From a virus, in the IMG/VR virus record IMGVR_UViG_3300030104_003441, positions 1 through 64,000 of that record: 64,000 nucleotides of DNA; one strand, written 5' to 3'. Every line of letters begins with the position of its first letter. Position 1 is the stretch's first letter. Positions 7,930-16,077 of this stretch are shown piece by piece. The notes below the pieces were generated by a model. That model was not told the origin of the DNA, searched no databases, and saw only the letters and a list, made by a program, of their open reading frames with translations. The position numbers were made by a program, and so were the translations under genes.

Positions 7930-8555
7930 TATAGTAGTGGTATCATTCCTGTTTTAGTTAAAGTAGTATTACCACCTTTACTTATGGTAGTTTCTACTAC
8001 TGTTACAGGTATTTTATAAGTTGTACCTTTGTTAGTTGTTGTGGCGGTAAGCTCACCAAAAGTTATAGCAGTTGATTTACTTAGGTTAGCTTGATTTGCA
8101 ACATTAAGTTTAGCGTTGTGAGCTGTGCTTCTTGTTATTTCTCTAGCCTGCAAAGAAGATATAGTTGTAGTATCACCTGCTAAAGCCGTAGATCTAGTAG
8201 TACCTAAAGTCATACTTGTCTTAGCTGTATTAGCCGTGATCGCGTTTGCTTGAGCTGTTGATATAGTTGTCGTGTCACCAGCTAACGCTGTGCTACCAGA
8301 TGTACCAAGAGTCATACTAACTTTATCTTTGTTAGTAGTTATTATACCTCTAAGATAATCAAGCTCATCTTGCATCTGTTGTAGTTGAAATATCAATGGA
8401 CCAAATTCTGGGTGCGTCAAGTACCACTCACAGCCTTCGGCTCTATCTAAATCCCAAATTGCCTCAGCTGTTGTTAAGTTACCTGATTTAGCTTTGTTAT
8501 CACCACTGCCAGTAGTAGCATAAAATTCCTCGTATCTTTTGTTGTTTAATGCCAT
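7929..8555 (-). CDS. tail-fibre-associated protein with internal repeat, 208 aa
   Basis: The N-terminal 70 residues are charged and contain a helical stretch (LIFQLQQMQDELDYLRGI). A tandem repeat follows: SMTLGTSGSTALAGDTTTIS and then SMTLGTTRSTALAGDTTTIS about 34 residues later, each continuing into an Ala/Thr-rich helix-like segment. Such repeats are common in trimeric fibre shafts. It lies directly downstream of the long fibre protein. Receptor binding or fibre capping is likely but not shown. Confidence 0.65.
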   Translation of the reverse strand: MALNNKRYEEFYATTGSGDNKAKSGNLTTAEAIWDLDRAEGCEWYLTHPEFGPLIFQLQQMQDELDYLRGIITTNKDKVSMTLGTSGSTALAGDTTTISTAQANAITANTAKTSMTLGTTRSTALAGDTTTISSLQAREITRSTAHNAKLNVANQANLSKSTAITFGELTATTTNKGTTYKIPVTVVETTISKGGNTTLTKTGMIPLL

Positions 8556-8564
8556 GTTGTTTGG

Positions 8565-10397
8565 TTAAGATAAATCTAAAATATAGTAGCTAAGGACTAC
8601 GTCTATCGATGTAAAACAGTTGTTAGTGCAACCGCCCGCAAAAAACGTAGCTTCCACTTTCTTGTTAACAGCGTCAGTAAGTACCGTAGATGTTACGAGT
8701 CGATAGCTATTAAGGTTATGTAACTGGTCGGTTGTTATATTATACATGAACCTACGGTAGTATAGCGCAGAGTAGGGTTCTGTAAAACCATCATAACCAA
8801 AACCAAGAGTGGATACCGCGGTGTTAGTCGCCGCTCTGTCTGCAAAAACGTAATTACCCATAGCGCCTAGTATTATGACTTTATCAGCTCCTGGCGCAGG
8901 TATTATTTCAATAGGTGTGGTGTGTAGTGAGTTAGCTTCAGCTTGAGTTATAGTTCGCCTAGCCACTTTCCAAGCAATATCAGTTTGAGCTCCACTAGCA
9001 ACGGAAACAGTGCTGCTAGCTCCACCACCCGAGGCCGCCCAAGTTAAGGTGCCTGATCCGTTTGTTTGTAAAAAATCGCTGGCGTTACCATCAGCGGCAG
9101 GTAGCTGCCAAGCTATATTAGAACCTATAGCAGCAGGTGCTATGAAGCCTACATAACTAACCCCGTTGTCAGTACCTTCCTGTAGAAGTAGTCTACCGCC
9201 TGTAGTAGTACTTGTTGCAGCTGCCGTGATTGTACCTCCTGAAGCCGTAAAAGTACCAGACGAAACAACGGCTGCATTAGATCCGGCTCCAATAGTCACA
9301 TCGACTTCTCCACTTGCGTTTCCATCTTTAAGAGTAAGACCAGTTGTTGAAGCACCGTTGTGAGATGCTACGTCAAACAATAACTTACCGCCTTCATTAC
9401 CAGCGCTTGCATCACTTATTTTACTTTGTATTAAACCGTATTGAGTAGCCGTACCACCATCGTTGTTACCACGAAACATTACAGACCCAATTACGTGGTC
9501 GTCAGCCCCAGTATCACTGTTTGTAAAAGTGAACAACGGGCCAGTAGCGTCGCTAGTAGTGTTGTTAAGGGTGAATCTTGGCGAAGCTGATACAGAAGAA
9601 GTAAAAGTATAATTTTTAGCATCACCTGTAACATCACCACCAGCAGCTTCTAAAGCTATGTCACCAGCAGCATCTAAAACTATATGGCCACTACCACCTG
9701 TTTCTATTTCTATATTACCAGCAGTAGTTATTTTATCACCATCAATATCTAAATCACCGGCTATAGTAGTTGTTGAAGCAGTGCCATACGCAAGATTTAC
9801 ATTTACAAAATCGTTAGTACCTTCACCTCTAGCGTAAAAAGCGTCTCGTAAATTATATGTGGTACCGTTGCTTGCGGCAACTCTTATCGTGAAATTACCT
9901 GCTTCATCAGTAGCTGTAGCAGATCCTATTTCAGCAAGTATGTCCGCAAAAGTTATCCTACTCGGAAAGGGTGAAGCAGCGTTGTTTCCCTCAAATCTTA
10001 TGCGACCTAGATCGTCGCTAACCTGACCAGGCTGGTTCAAGAATGTGGACGTTCTTGATTTAATAAACTGAAGTTCCGCAGGATTAGCAGAATCTACTAG
10101 ATTACTTATCTTTAAACCAGAGTTTAAAAAAGAGGTGCCTGGATCTGAATAAATATTAAGATCCAACTCTCCCACATCACCCCTATAGTTTAAAAACGAC
10201 ATTTGATCACCAGCGTTACCTAATCTAAATCTAGTAACACCACCGCCTTCATCGTCGTCCATGCTAACAAAAACATTGCCATCTGATTTCAAATTTAAGC
10301 TACCACCTTCCTTTGATCTTATAGACTCGTGGAACCTAGCATCTTGCCTAAACCTAGCTATGAAGTCAAATATATGTTGGCCTATCCACTTAATCAT
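8565..10397 (-). CDS. tail fibre protein, 610 aa
   Basis: Starts MIKWIGQHIFDFIARFRQ. The ATG at 10397 overlaps the stop of the gene before it by 4 nt (ATGA), so I prefer it to the in-frame ATG at 10466. After an N-terminal helix that may anchor to the tail, the rest is Gly/Thr/Ser/Asn-rich and beta-predicted (for example LDIDGDKITTAGNIEIETGG and GSGTLTWAASGGG), ending in a compact domain with C-terminal Cys pairs. This layout is typical of receptor-binding fibres with low-complexity shafts. It is followed by two smaller fibre-like genes and the endolysin. Confidence 0.75.
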   Translation of the reverse strand: MIKWIGQHIFDFIARFRQDARFHESIRSKEGGSLNLKSDGNVFVSMDDDEGGGVTRFRLGNAGDQMSFLNYRGDVGELDLNIYSDPGTSFLNSGLKISNLVDSANPAELQFIKSRTSTFLNQPGQVSDDLGRIRFEGNNAASPFPSRITFADILAEIGSATATDEAGNFTIRVAASNGTTYNLRDAFYARGEGTNDFVNVNLAYGTASTTTIAGDLDIDGDKITTAGNIEIETGGSGHIVLDAAGDIALEAAGGDVTGDAKNYTFTSSVSASPRFTLNNTTSDATGPLFTFTNSDTGADDHVIGSVMFRGNNDGGTATQYGLIQSKISDASAGNEGGKLLFDVASHNGASTTGLTLKDGNASGEVDVTIGAGSNAAVVSSGTFTASGGTITAAATSTTTGGRLLLQEGTDNGVSYVGFIAPAAIGSNIAWQLPAADGNASDFLQTNGSGTLTWAASGGGASSTVSVASGAQTDIAWKVARRTITQAEANSLHTTPIEIIPAPGADKVIILGAMGNYVFADRAATNTAVSTLGFGYDGFTEPYSALYYRRFMYNITTDQLHNLNSYRLVTSTVLTDAVNKKVEATFFAGGCTNNCFTSIDVVLSYYILDLS

Positions 10398-12691
10398 TTG
10401 ATAATCTTCTTGACAACAACGCGACCGTTCCAAACAATGCGTACCATATACATTCCTGGAGGCCATAAGGACGCATCTATCGCGTTCGTATTTGTTTTAG
10501 ATAATATGGTACGTCCATTCGAATCGATCACGTCTATGTCAACTTTTTGATTTATGTTTAACACATTACCAACTGGGTTTGGATAGACAGCTAAGTCGTC
10601 ACCAGCAAGTATAGATTCTATACCTGTAGCTTCACAGTAGTTATAAGTCTCTTGACAAGTGTTATCCCAACCTTCATCACAGCAATATGGATCAGCTTGT
10701 ATTACCCAAGCATAACACATATCGTTGAGCCAGTAAGGATTACCAGGACCTGTAACACAGTCAGCCGCATATAAGCAGTTGCTAGCAGCTTCATTTGCTA
10801 GTTCGTTATAGTTGTATGCAGCTGGGTCCATACAGTCAATGATTACTTCTTCACACGAACCGTTGTCAGTATTAGCCAGCGGATCATAATTAAAGGCGTT
10901 GCTATCAGTACAGCCATAAATGTAAGCGATACAACTACCGTCTTCAGCATTAGCTTCCGGATCATAGTTAAACATTGTTGCGTCTGTGCAACCGTAGATG
11001 AAAGGTATACAGCTATCATCATCGGTGTTAGCAGCCGAGTTATAGTTAAAAGCAAGTGGGTTCGTACAGCCTAATACCACAGGTATACAACCTTCGTTAT
11101 CTACATTTGCTTCTGGATTATAATTGTAAGCTGTATTATCCATGCAGCCGAATACTGCAAGAGTATCACAGCTACCATTATCAAAATCAGCTTCGTATCC
11201 TTGAGTGTAATATTCTAAGTAACCTGCTTGAGTACAACCAGCTTGATAGTAGCAGCTACCATCTTCTGTGTTTACGTCAGCGTTATAGTTCTGCGCCATC
11301 ATGTCTGTACATCCATAAGTAAACGGCTCACAGCTATCACCGCAGTAAGGCTCAAAGCTATATGTTGGCCAGCTAGGTGCTTTAAAAGGTTGTAATGCAC
11401 CTTGTCCGTTGTTAAAGAAAGGATTTGTACCTTCAGATAATAACGTATCACCTGCTGCATTAGTAATAAGTACAGAGTTATGTAATGTTTGAAAAGCTAG
11501 TTCTTGAGCTGACTGTTGAGCGTTACCTTGTTGAAAGTAATATAACTTAACCTCTTCGTCAGAGTCTAAGTTAATAACCCATGACTCTGAGAATGAACCA
11601 GGTCCCATAGTGAATAACCATTGCTGATCACCTTGAACCATACCTAGCTTTGAGTTACCCCAGCCATCACCTCCGTCGTCTTCTATAACAATGTTTATAG
11701 CGCAAGGGCTATTATTGTCTGATATAGTAGCTAAGCTATCGTAGTTAAAAGACTCTGGGTCTAAACAACCCCATGTGTGTAGCGTTTGACATGTGTCTTG
11801 AACTGTAGCCAATGGATCGTAGTCTACGTAGTCGTCATCCATACAGCCAACTACATCAGGCGCTGGTGGACAAGGCTCAGTAAATATAGGTCCAGAGTAT
11901 TCCGTGTTACCTTCAAACTCGCTAAACGCTAGATCTTCTAACTCCCATATAACACTGTCGCAAGCTGTGATAACACACGCTCCATCTTGACCTCCTGATT
12001 CAGAGCCGTTAATACCATCACCGAACTCGTCTATTAGTACTAGCTCAAAACCTAACGCTACACAGAAGTCATATGTGTAAGTAACTAACTGATCGCCAAA
12101 GTCAAACTCACCAGGTATAACCTGTTCGTATAACTGACCATTAGATAAGTTAACTATATTAAAACCAGTTTCGCCAGGCCACGTGTCAAGAGTCAACTGC
12201 ATAGACACTAGCGTTTCAAGAGAGTCGCACTCAAGCAACTCGCAGCTACCGTTATCTAACGTAGCCCAAGGGTTGTAGTTCTGCGCTGTTTCATTTGTGC
12301 ATCCAAGTAATACAGGTAAGCACGGGTTAAGAGTAAAAGCAACCGTGTCTGTTGCGCTAGCAAACTCATAGTTAGCTGTATCTAATCCACAAGCATTGTG
12401 TAGCCTGTAAAAACCTTCGCCAAACTGACAACATATACCATCTCCAAAGGCGTCCATCATTACAAACTGGTAATCACCAGCAGGTAAAAATTTTGTTACA
12501 GTTAATAAGCTATTGTCCTGATATGGAGGATTAACAGCGACAACTTCTTCGTCTTCGTTTAATATATTCCACGAAGTTTCAGCAGCGTACTCGTCTGTCT
12601 GCACAGTAATATCTAACCAACTACCTTGCCCTAATACTGCGCTAGCTAATAACCAAAATAGTATTACAAATATGTATCCTAACTTCTTCAT
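10394..12691 (-). CDS. secreted Cys/Asp-repeat protein with type IX secretion sorting domain
   Basis: A 765-aa exported protein. It has a signal peptide (MKKLGYIFVILFWLLASAVLG, cleavage near residue 21), then about ten copies of a repeat of the form GC(T/M)D-x3-(F/Y)NY(N/D)P-x-A-x3-D-x-GSC, and finally a T9SS type A C-terminal domain: YPNP at 703-706, IDVIDSNGR, GMYMVRI and KKIIK at the extreme end. T9SS is found only in Bacteroidota and carries such cargo across the outer membrane to the cell surface. The Asp-rich repeats may bind calcium. It lies between a thioredoxin-like gene and the tail fibre, so it is expressed with virion genes. A host-derived cargo captured by the phage is the simplest origin. 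Confidence 0.9.
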   Translation of the reverse strand: MKKLGYIFVILFWLLASAVLGQGSWLDITVQTDEYAAETSWNILNEDEEVVAVNPPYQDNSLLTVTKFLPAGDYQFVMMDAFGDGICCQFGEGFYRLHNACGLDTANYEFASATDTVAFTLNPCLPVLLGCTNETAQNYNPWATLDNGSCELLECDSLETLVSMQLTLDTWPGETGFNIVNLSNGQLYEQVIPGEFDFGDQLVTYTYDFCVALGFELVLIDEFGDGINGSESGGQDGACVITACDSVIWELEDLAFSEFEGNTEYSGPIFTEPCPPAPDVVGCMDDDYVDYDPLATVQDTCQTLHTWGCLDPESFNYDSLATISDNNSPCAINIVIEDDGGDGWGNSKLGMVQGDQQWLFTMGPGSFSESWVINLDSDEEVKLYYFQQGNAQQSAQELAFQTLHNSVLITNAAGDTLLSEGTNPFFNNGQGALQPFKAPSWPTYSFEPYCGDSCEPFTYGCTDMMAQNYNADVNTEDGSCYYQAGCTQAGYLEYYTQGYEADFDNGSCDTLAVFGCMDNTAYNYNPEANVDNEGCIPVVLGCTNPLAFNYNSAANTDDDSCIPFIYGCTDATMFNYDPEANAEDGSCIAYIYGCTDSNAFNYDPLANTDNGSCEEVIIDCMDPAAYNYNELANEAASNCLYAADCVTGPGNPYWLNDMCYAWVIQADPYCCDEGWDNTCQETYNYCEATGIESILAGDDLAVYPNPVGNVLNINQKVDIDVIDSNGRTILSKTNTNAIDASLWPPGMYMVRIVWNGRVVVKKIIK

Positions 12692-13066
12692 TTAAAAATC
12701 ACTATATATTATTTCATCAATCACCCCTTGCACGTCTTTCTTTGTAGCCTCCATCTCCATCATTATGTTAGCCTGAAACCTCTCAACTTCTTTGCCGTTA
12801 AACACTATGATCGTAGGTACTACAACTATTTTGTAATCAGTTTGATAGCTACCTTCGTCAATGTTAATGTTCATAACATCACAGTCTGTAAGCTTCTCTA
12901 AGTAGTCAACGTTATTACTAGCGTTCCAACTAGCATTAAATTGCACAACGCAGATATCACTACCGCATAAGTTTTGTGCGTTAGCGGCTATTCCACCAAC
13001 AAGCATGATAACTAATAACAACGCGTACACTAACGTGGTTCTCCAGTTCATTGTATCTGTTTCCAT
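12692..13066 (-). CDS. exported thioredoxin-fold protein without CxxC
   Basis: Residues 10-31 form a signal anchor or signal peptide (TLVYALLLVIMLVGGIAANAQ). The mature part follows the thioredoxin pattern: VVQFNASWN, then a helix, INIDE, and the cis-Pro strand VPTIIVFNGKEVERF. The usual WCxxC active site is replaced by ASWNASN, so it cannot act as a standard disulphide reductase. Two Cys (NLCGSDIC) lie just before the first strand. It ends 1 nt before the T9SS cargo gene starts, suggesting a chaperone or folding-helper role for Cys-rich exported proteins; that role is inference. Confidence 0.75.
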   Translation of the reverse strand: METDTMNWRTTLVYALLLVIMLVGGIAANAQNLCGSDICVVQFNASWNASNNVDYLEKLTDCDVMNINIDEGSYQTDYKIVVVPTIIVFNGKEVERFQANIMMEMEATKKDVQGVIDEIIYSDF

Positions 13067-13068
13067 GG

Positions 13069-13353
13069 TTAATTTAGTTTATCAATTTTTTCTTCGATAC
13101 GATCGAGATCTTCTTTGAGCTCAGACACGTCTTCTTGAGTAGTCATAATAGTCTGTCGCACTAGTTTATCTTTCATATCAAACTCCATGCGAGTTACATC
13201 TGGTGGTAGTGGTTCTGGTAGTTCTTTAGCTAAAGCTATATCAGCTTGTAGCGTAAAATATAAACCAATCAAGGCTGCTAGTCCAGCGCCCGCCATGCCA
13301 ATTGTCTTGAGGTCTAATGTTACTTTAGTATCCTCACCTATTTGTTTTGCCAT
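13069..13353 (-). CDS. membrane-anchored coiled-coil protein, 94 aa
   Basis: One hydrophobic segment at about 17-38 (IGMAGAGLAALIGLYFTLQADI) is followed by a Pro-rich linker (ELPEPLPPD) and a charged C-terminal coiled coil (DVSELKEDLDRIEEKIDKL). This shape fits an inner-membrane spanin-like or holin-associated protein, or a virion membrane-penetration protein. It lies between the PAP2 fusion and the thioredoxin-like gene. The topology is clear; the lysis role is a guess. Confidence 0.65.
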   Translation of the reverse strand: MAKQIGEDTKVTLDLKTIGMAGAGLAALIGLYFTLQADIALAKELPEPLPPDVTRMEFDMKDKLVRQTIMTTQEDVSELKEDLDRIEEKIDKLN

Positions 13354-13359
13354 TTTACT

Positions 13360-14496
13360 TTATTTTTCTCCGCACTTTTTACTTGGGTCATTAACTTGTC
13401 TCCAATCTTCTTTTTGAAACCAGTCTCTTAAAGTAGCGCCTGGTTTACGAGCTCCTTTAACATTTGTTTTGCTAGATCTCTTGTATTTACCTTGAGCGCC
13501 TGATGATTTCTTTGCGCCAACTAGTTGTTTTCTTTTTTCTTTTGATAAACCTTTTATCTTAGCAGCTGGTAAACAAGTCTTTGTAGTACCACCGCCTTTT
13601 TGTTTTTTCATAGGTGAATCTTTACCCATACGTTTACGTACTATGTTTTTAGTACGCTCCATTTTATCTCTATAAGACTTATCGCTGTCTTTAGTGTTAA
13701 AGTTTATCTGCTGATTTAGACTACCTATAATAGCCTTAAGGTTTGTTTTACCTCTTGTCTTCATAAGCCAAGAAGCTAATCCATCAGCTGATAAATCTCT
13801 AAACTTACCTTTAGCATCTGGGTATTTAGAGTCGTTCCACTCTAAACGCTTTTTCATAGGAGATGATTTTTTACAACTACCCTTAGAGCCTTTGGCTGTG
13901 CCTGGAACTCTTTCATAACCTTCCCAGCATTTAAGCGGGCTATTTTTGTTTGATGTAGCTTTGTAGTGTTTAAACATAGTCTTACCTAAGTCTTCACCAA
14001 ATTTAGAATCAGATTTGTAATGTGCTCTTGCTACGTTTCTACTTTTAGAAATATCTTTACCAGCCTTTCTAAACTTTTCAGCTGCCCTAGGATACATGTC
14101 TGCTAAAGCCTCTCCAACTAATACACCTTGAGCTGAGTGACCTGACGGATACGATGGCGTTTTCATAGAAGCCATCTCTATAGTTTTTAGGTTTATGTTA
14201 TGTTTTTTAGCTAACTCTTTTGGCCTAGGTCTATTAAAATGTTTTTTAAGTTTTAATATAGGGCTAGTTGAATCATCCATTAGCTTTTTAACTAAACCAC
14301 TAGGGTACTCTACACCAGCTGACTTAGCTGTTTTTTTAAACGTAGCTTCTATATCATCTTTTTCTGTAACAAACTTTTTATTCATAGGAGTCTTAGACAG
14401 CTGTTTGATCTCTTGATTTGTATCAAAAGAATCATCGCGTGGAGGTTTCTTTTTCATAAAACCTTTTATATCTAAGTTCTTAAATAAACTAGCCAT
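13360..14496 (-). CDS. PAP2-type phosphatase fused to basic phage domains
   Basis: A 378-aa fusion. Residues 75-175 carry the complete PAP2/class A acid phosphatase signature in order: K82-x6-R89-P90, P117-S118-G119-H120, and S152-R153-x5-H159-x3-D163. This superfamily uses the two His for a phosphohistidine-type hydrolysis of phosphate esters, often on lipids. No signal peptide or membrane helix is seen, so a soluble enzyme is likely. The remaining 200 residues are Lys-rich, with SPLK and SPMKK motifs shared with other small virion-region proteins, and end in a domain with ATLRDWFQKEDW and a conserved C-terminal Cys. A virion-carried enzyme is possible. Confidence 0.8.
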   Translation of the reverse strand: MASLFKNLDIKGFMKKKPPRDDSFDTNQEIKQLSKTPMNKKFVTEKDDIEATFKKTAKSAGVEYPSGLVKKLMDDSTSPILKLKKHFNRPRPKELAKKHNINLKTIEMASMKTPSYPSGHSAQGVLVGEALADMYPRAAEKFRKAGKDISKSRNVARAHYKSDSKFGEDLGKTMFKHYKATSNKNSPLKCWEGYERVPGTAKGSKGSCKKSSPMKKRLEWNDSKYPDAKGKFRDLSADGLASWLMKTRGKTNLKAIIGSLNQQINFNTKDSDKSYRDKMERTKNIVRKRMGKDSPMKKQKGGGTTKTCLPAAKIKGLSKEKRKQLVGAKKSSGAQGKYKRSSKTNVKGARKPGATLRDWFQKEDWRQVNDPSKKCGEK

Positions 14497-14663
14497 TACT
14501 TTTTCTTCTTACCCATTTTACCTGGTCCACCAGCTTTAGTGCAACGCACTCCCCAACCTGACGCATAAGCGCTAGGCCATACTTTAAATTTACTTTTAGC
14601 AGCTGTTTTGCAAGCTGGACTAATGCCTTTTTTATAAGGCGCTCCTTTCATTTTAAATGCCAT
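14496..14663 (-). CDS. MAFKMK-tagged small basic protein, 55 aa
   Basis: A frame from ATG 14663 to TAA 14496-14498, overlapping the next start by 1 nt. The product begins MAFKMKGAPYKKG, contains KVWPSAYASGWGVRC and ends in KMGKKKK. The WPSAYASG segment resembles a motif found in small basic proteins of tailed phages and giant viruses, often fused to other modules. The MAFKMK start is shared with four other proteins in this window. Function unknown; nucleic-acid binding or capsid loading is plausible from charge. Confidence 0.75.
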   Translation of the reverse strand: MAFKMKGAPYKKGISPACKTAAKSKFKVWPSAYASGWGVRCTKAGGPGKMGKKKK

Positions 14664-14667
14664 GATG

Positions 14668-15030
14668 TTAACAGTTCCATCTACGTCTAGCCGCTTTACC
14701 TCTTTCGCCGGTCCAGCTTTTTGATCTAGCGCAGAACGATTTTCTACGTTTAGCAGCTTTACTACCTGGCTTTAGCTTTGAAGGCTTAGTGGTTACAGCT
14801 GTTTTTAATTTACTACCTGGGTTATTTCTTTTATACTCATCAACACCTTTCTGAGTCATACCTCCTCCAGCGGCACCACCTGTTCCAGTTGGTTTAGCTT
14901 TATTAAAATTTTTACCAGGACCTATGGTCTTACGCGGATCTGCTTTTTTAAATCCACTACCTATGCCTCCAGCTCTACGTCTACCGCAAGAAGTTTTAGA
15001 AAAAGGATTGTTTTTTTGTACATAAGCCAT
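14668..15030 (-). CDS. small basic phage protein (DUF6321-like), 120 aa
   Basis: Highly basic and Gly-rich in the middle (GTGGAAGGG). The C-terminal half, from GMTQKGVDEYKRNNPGSKL through KRRKSFCARSKSW to the final RRRWNC, follows the pattern I know from DUF6321-type proteins of marine tailed phages. The two Cys near the end (SFCAR and WNC) are conserved in that pattern. It is likely a virion-associated DNA-binding protein, given its charge and its place beside the PAP2 fusion, but no experiment supports a role that I know of. Confidence 0.7.
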   Translation of the reverse strand: MAYVQKNNPFSKTSCGRRRAGGIGSGFKKADPRKTIGPGKNFNKAKPTGTGGAAGGGMTQKGVDEYKRNNPGSKLKTAVTTKPSKLKPGSKAAKRRKSFCARSKSWTGERGKAARRRWNC

Positions 15031-15033
15031 ATC

Positions 15034-16077
15034 TTAGAAGATTACATAGTTTGCTCCACACTTAAAGTTGTACCACTCTCTATTCCAGTACTTATAATAT
15101 CTACCCTCAAGAAATACACCTAAGTGTTTGTTAAATCTGTGTCCAAATATTAAACCGCCTGAGTAATCAAGCCATTGTCCGTTTACTGTATTGTGATACA
15201 TATACTCACCTCCAGTGTCGTAATGGTAGGGTAAAATATTTCCCCATGAGTGGAACCAGAAGTCGTCTGTAAAGTGATAGAAGTCGAAGCCGGCAACCAC
15301 CGAGTAATTCCATTGACGAGAGAGTTCATTTCTTTTTCTAGCAGTGTATTCAGATAAGATGCTAGGGATAGTGACCGCCTCCCAGACTTCAGTGTTTGTT
15401 GCAACGACTGTTCCGTCAGGAGCGAGGTACTCGCCTGTAGTAAGGTTGTGTGAATATCCTTCTTCAATTGCGAGGTAAGTATAGTGTATATCTCCTGTTT
15501 CCAGCTTCCACTCTTCAAGTGGATCATACCCGTATGGTTCTGAGATACGCTGCGCGACACCTGCGTGCAAAGAAAACTTGTTACCGAGCTTAAGCCGAAA
15601 TCGTTGCGAAGCTTCAAAGTATTCGATGTCTGCAAACCCGTCTTCAACGTATTCAACCTTACCCATAACTTTGTCTCCGATGTAACGAAAAAAGTGGTGC
15701 TGATTAAAAAACTCTTTACCTTGCTGTCTTTCGTATGTAACTTCTCCAAGAAACTCTATGCCGTTACGTTTACCTATATTAGCGTCAGCAGACCAAGATG
15801 TCTCTGATCCATCATAAAAAGCATTAGCTCTGTTTTCATAACCAAACCTAGCGATCTTACGTACACCCATAGATAAACTGTAGTCAAACGGCGTAGCTAT
15901 AGTCTCTTGAGTTAATCCACCTGTAACAGAGTATGTAGTTTGATCTGACACAGAGTTACCTCCATTTACAGCCGCGTAAAACGTGGAAAACTTAAACGCT
16001 TTCTTTAGTTCTTGAGCTTGTACTATAGTACAGCTAAATAGTAAGGTTAATAATAAACTTAATCGTGGTAGTAACAT
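15034..16077 (-). CDS. predicted outer-membrane beta-barrel protein, 347 aa
   Basis: Signal peptide at 1-22 (LLLTLLFSCTIVQAQ), then alternating aromatic/polar strands throughout (for example FFRYIGDKVMGKVEYVEDGFADIEYF, read in parts) and a last strand ending in GANYVIF. A terminal Phe is the standard Bam recognition signal. Eight to twelve strands are plausible for this length. A phage gene for a host outer-membrane protein is unusual; it might mask the receptor (superinfection exclusion) or help another secreted phage product. It overlaps the end of the giant virion gene by 19 nt, so it is certainly part of the phage transcript. Confidence 0.75.
   Translation of the reverse strand: MLLPRLSLLLTLLFSCTIVQAQELKKAFKFSTFYAAVNGGNSVSDQTTYSVTGGLTQETIATPFDYSLSMGVRKIARFGYENRANAFYDGSETSWSADANIGKRNGIEFLGEVTYERQQGKEFFNQHHFFRYIGDKVMGKVEYVEDGFADIEYFEASQRFRLKLGNKFSLHAGVAQRISEPYGYDPLEEWKLETGDIHYTYLAIEEGYSHNLTTGEYLAPDGTVVATNTEVWEAVTIPSILSEYTARKRNELSRQWNYSVVAGFDFYHFTDDFWFHSWGNILPYHYDTGGEYMYHNTVNGQWLDYSGGLIFGHRFNKHLGVFLEGRYYKYWNREWYNFKCGANYVIF

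Noticed and set aside
10398-10466. 69-nt N-terminal extension of the tail fibre gene
   Set aside because: It overlaps the sorting domain of the T9SS cargo in another frame; the ATGA overlap at 10397 is the usual coupling in this genome.
15183-15749. 188-aa minus-strand frame inside the outer-membrane barrel gene
   Set aside because: Alternate-frame shadow of a gene with a clear signal peptide and barrel pattern.
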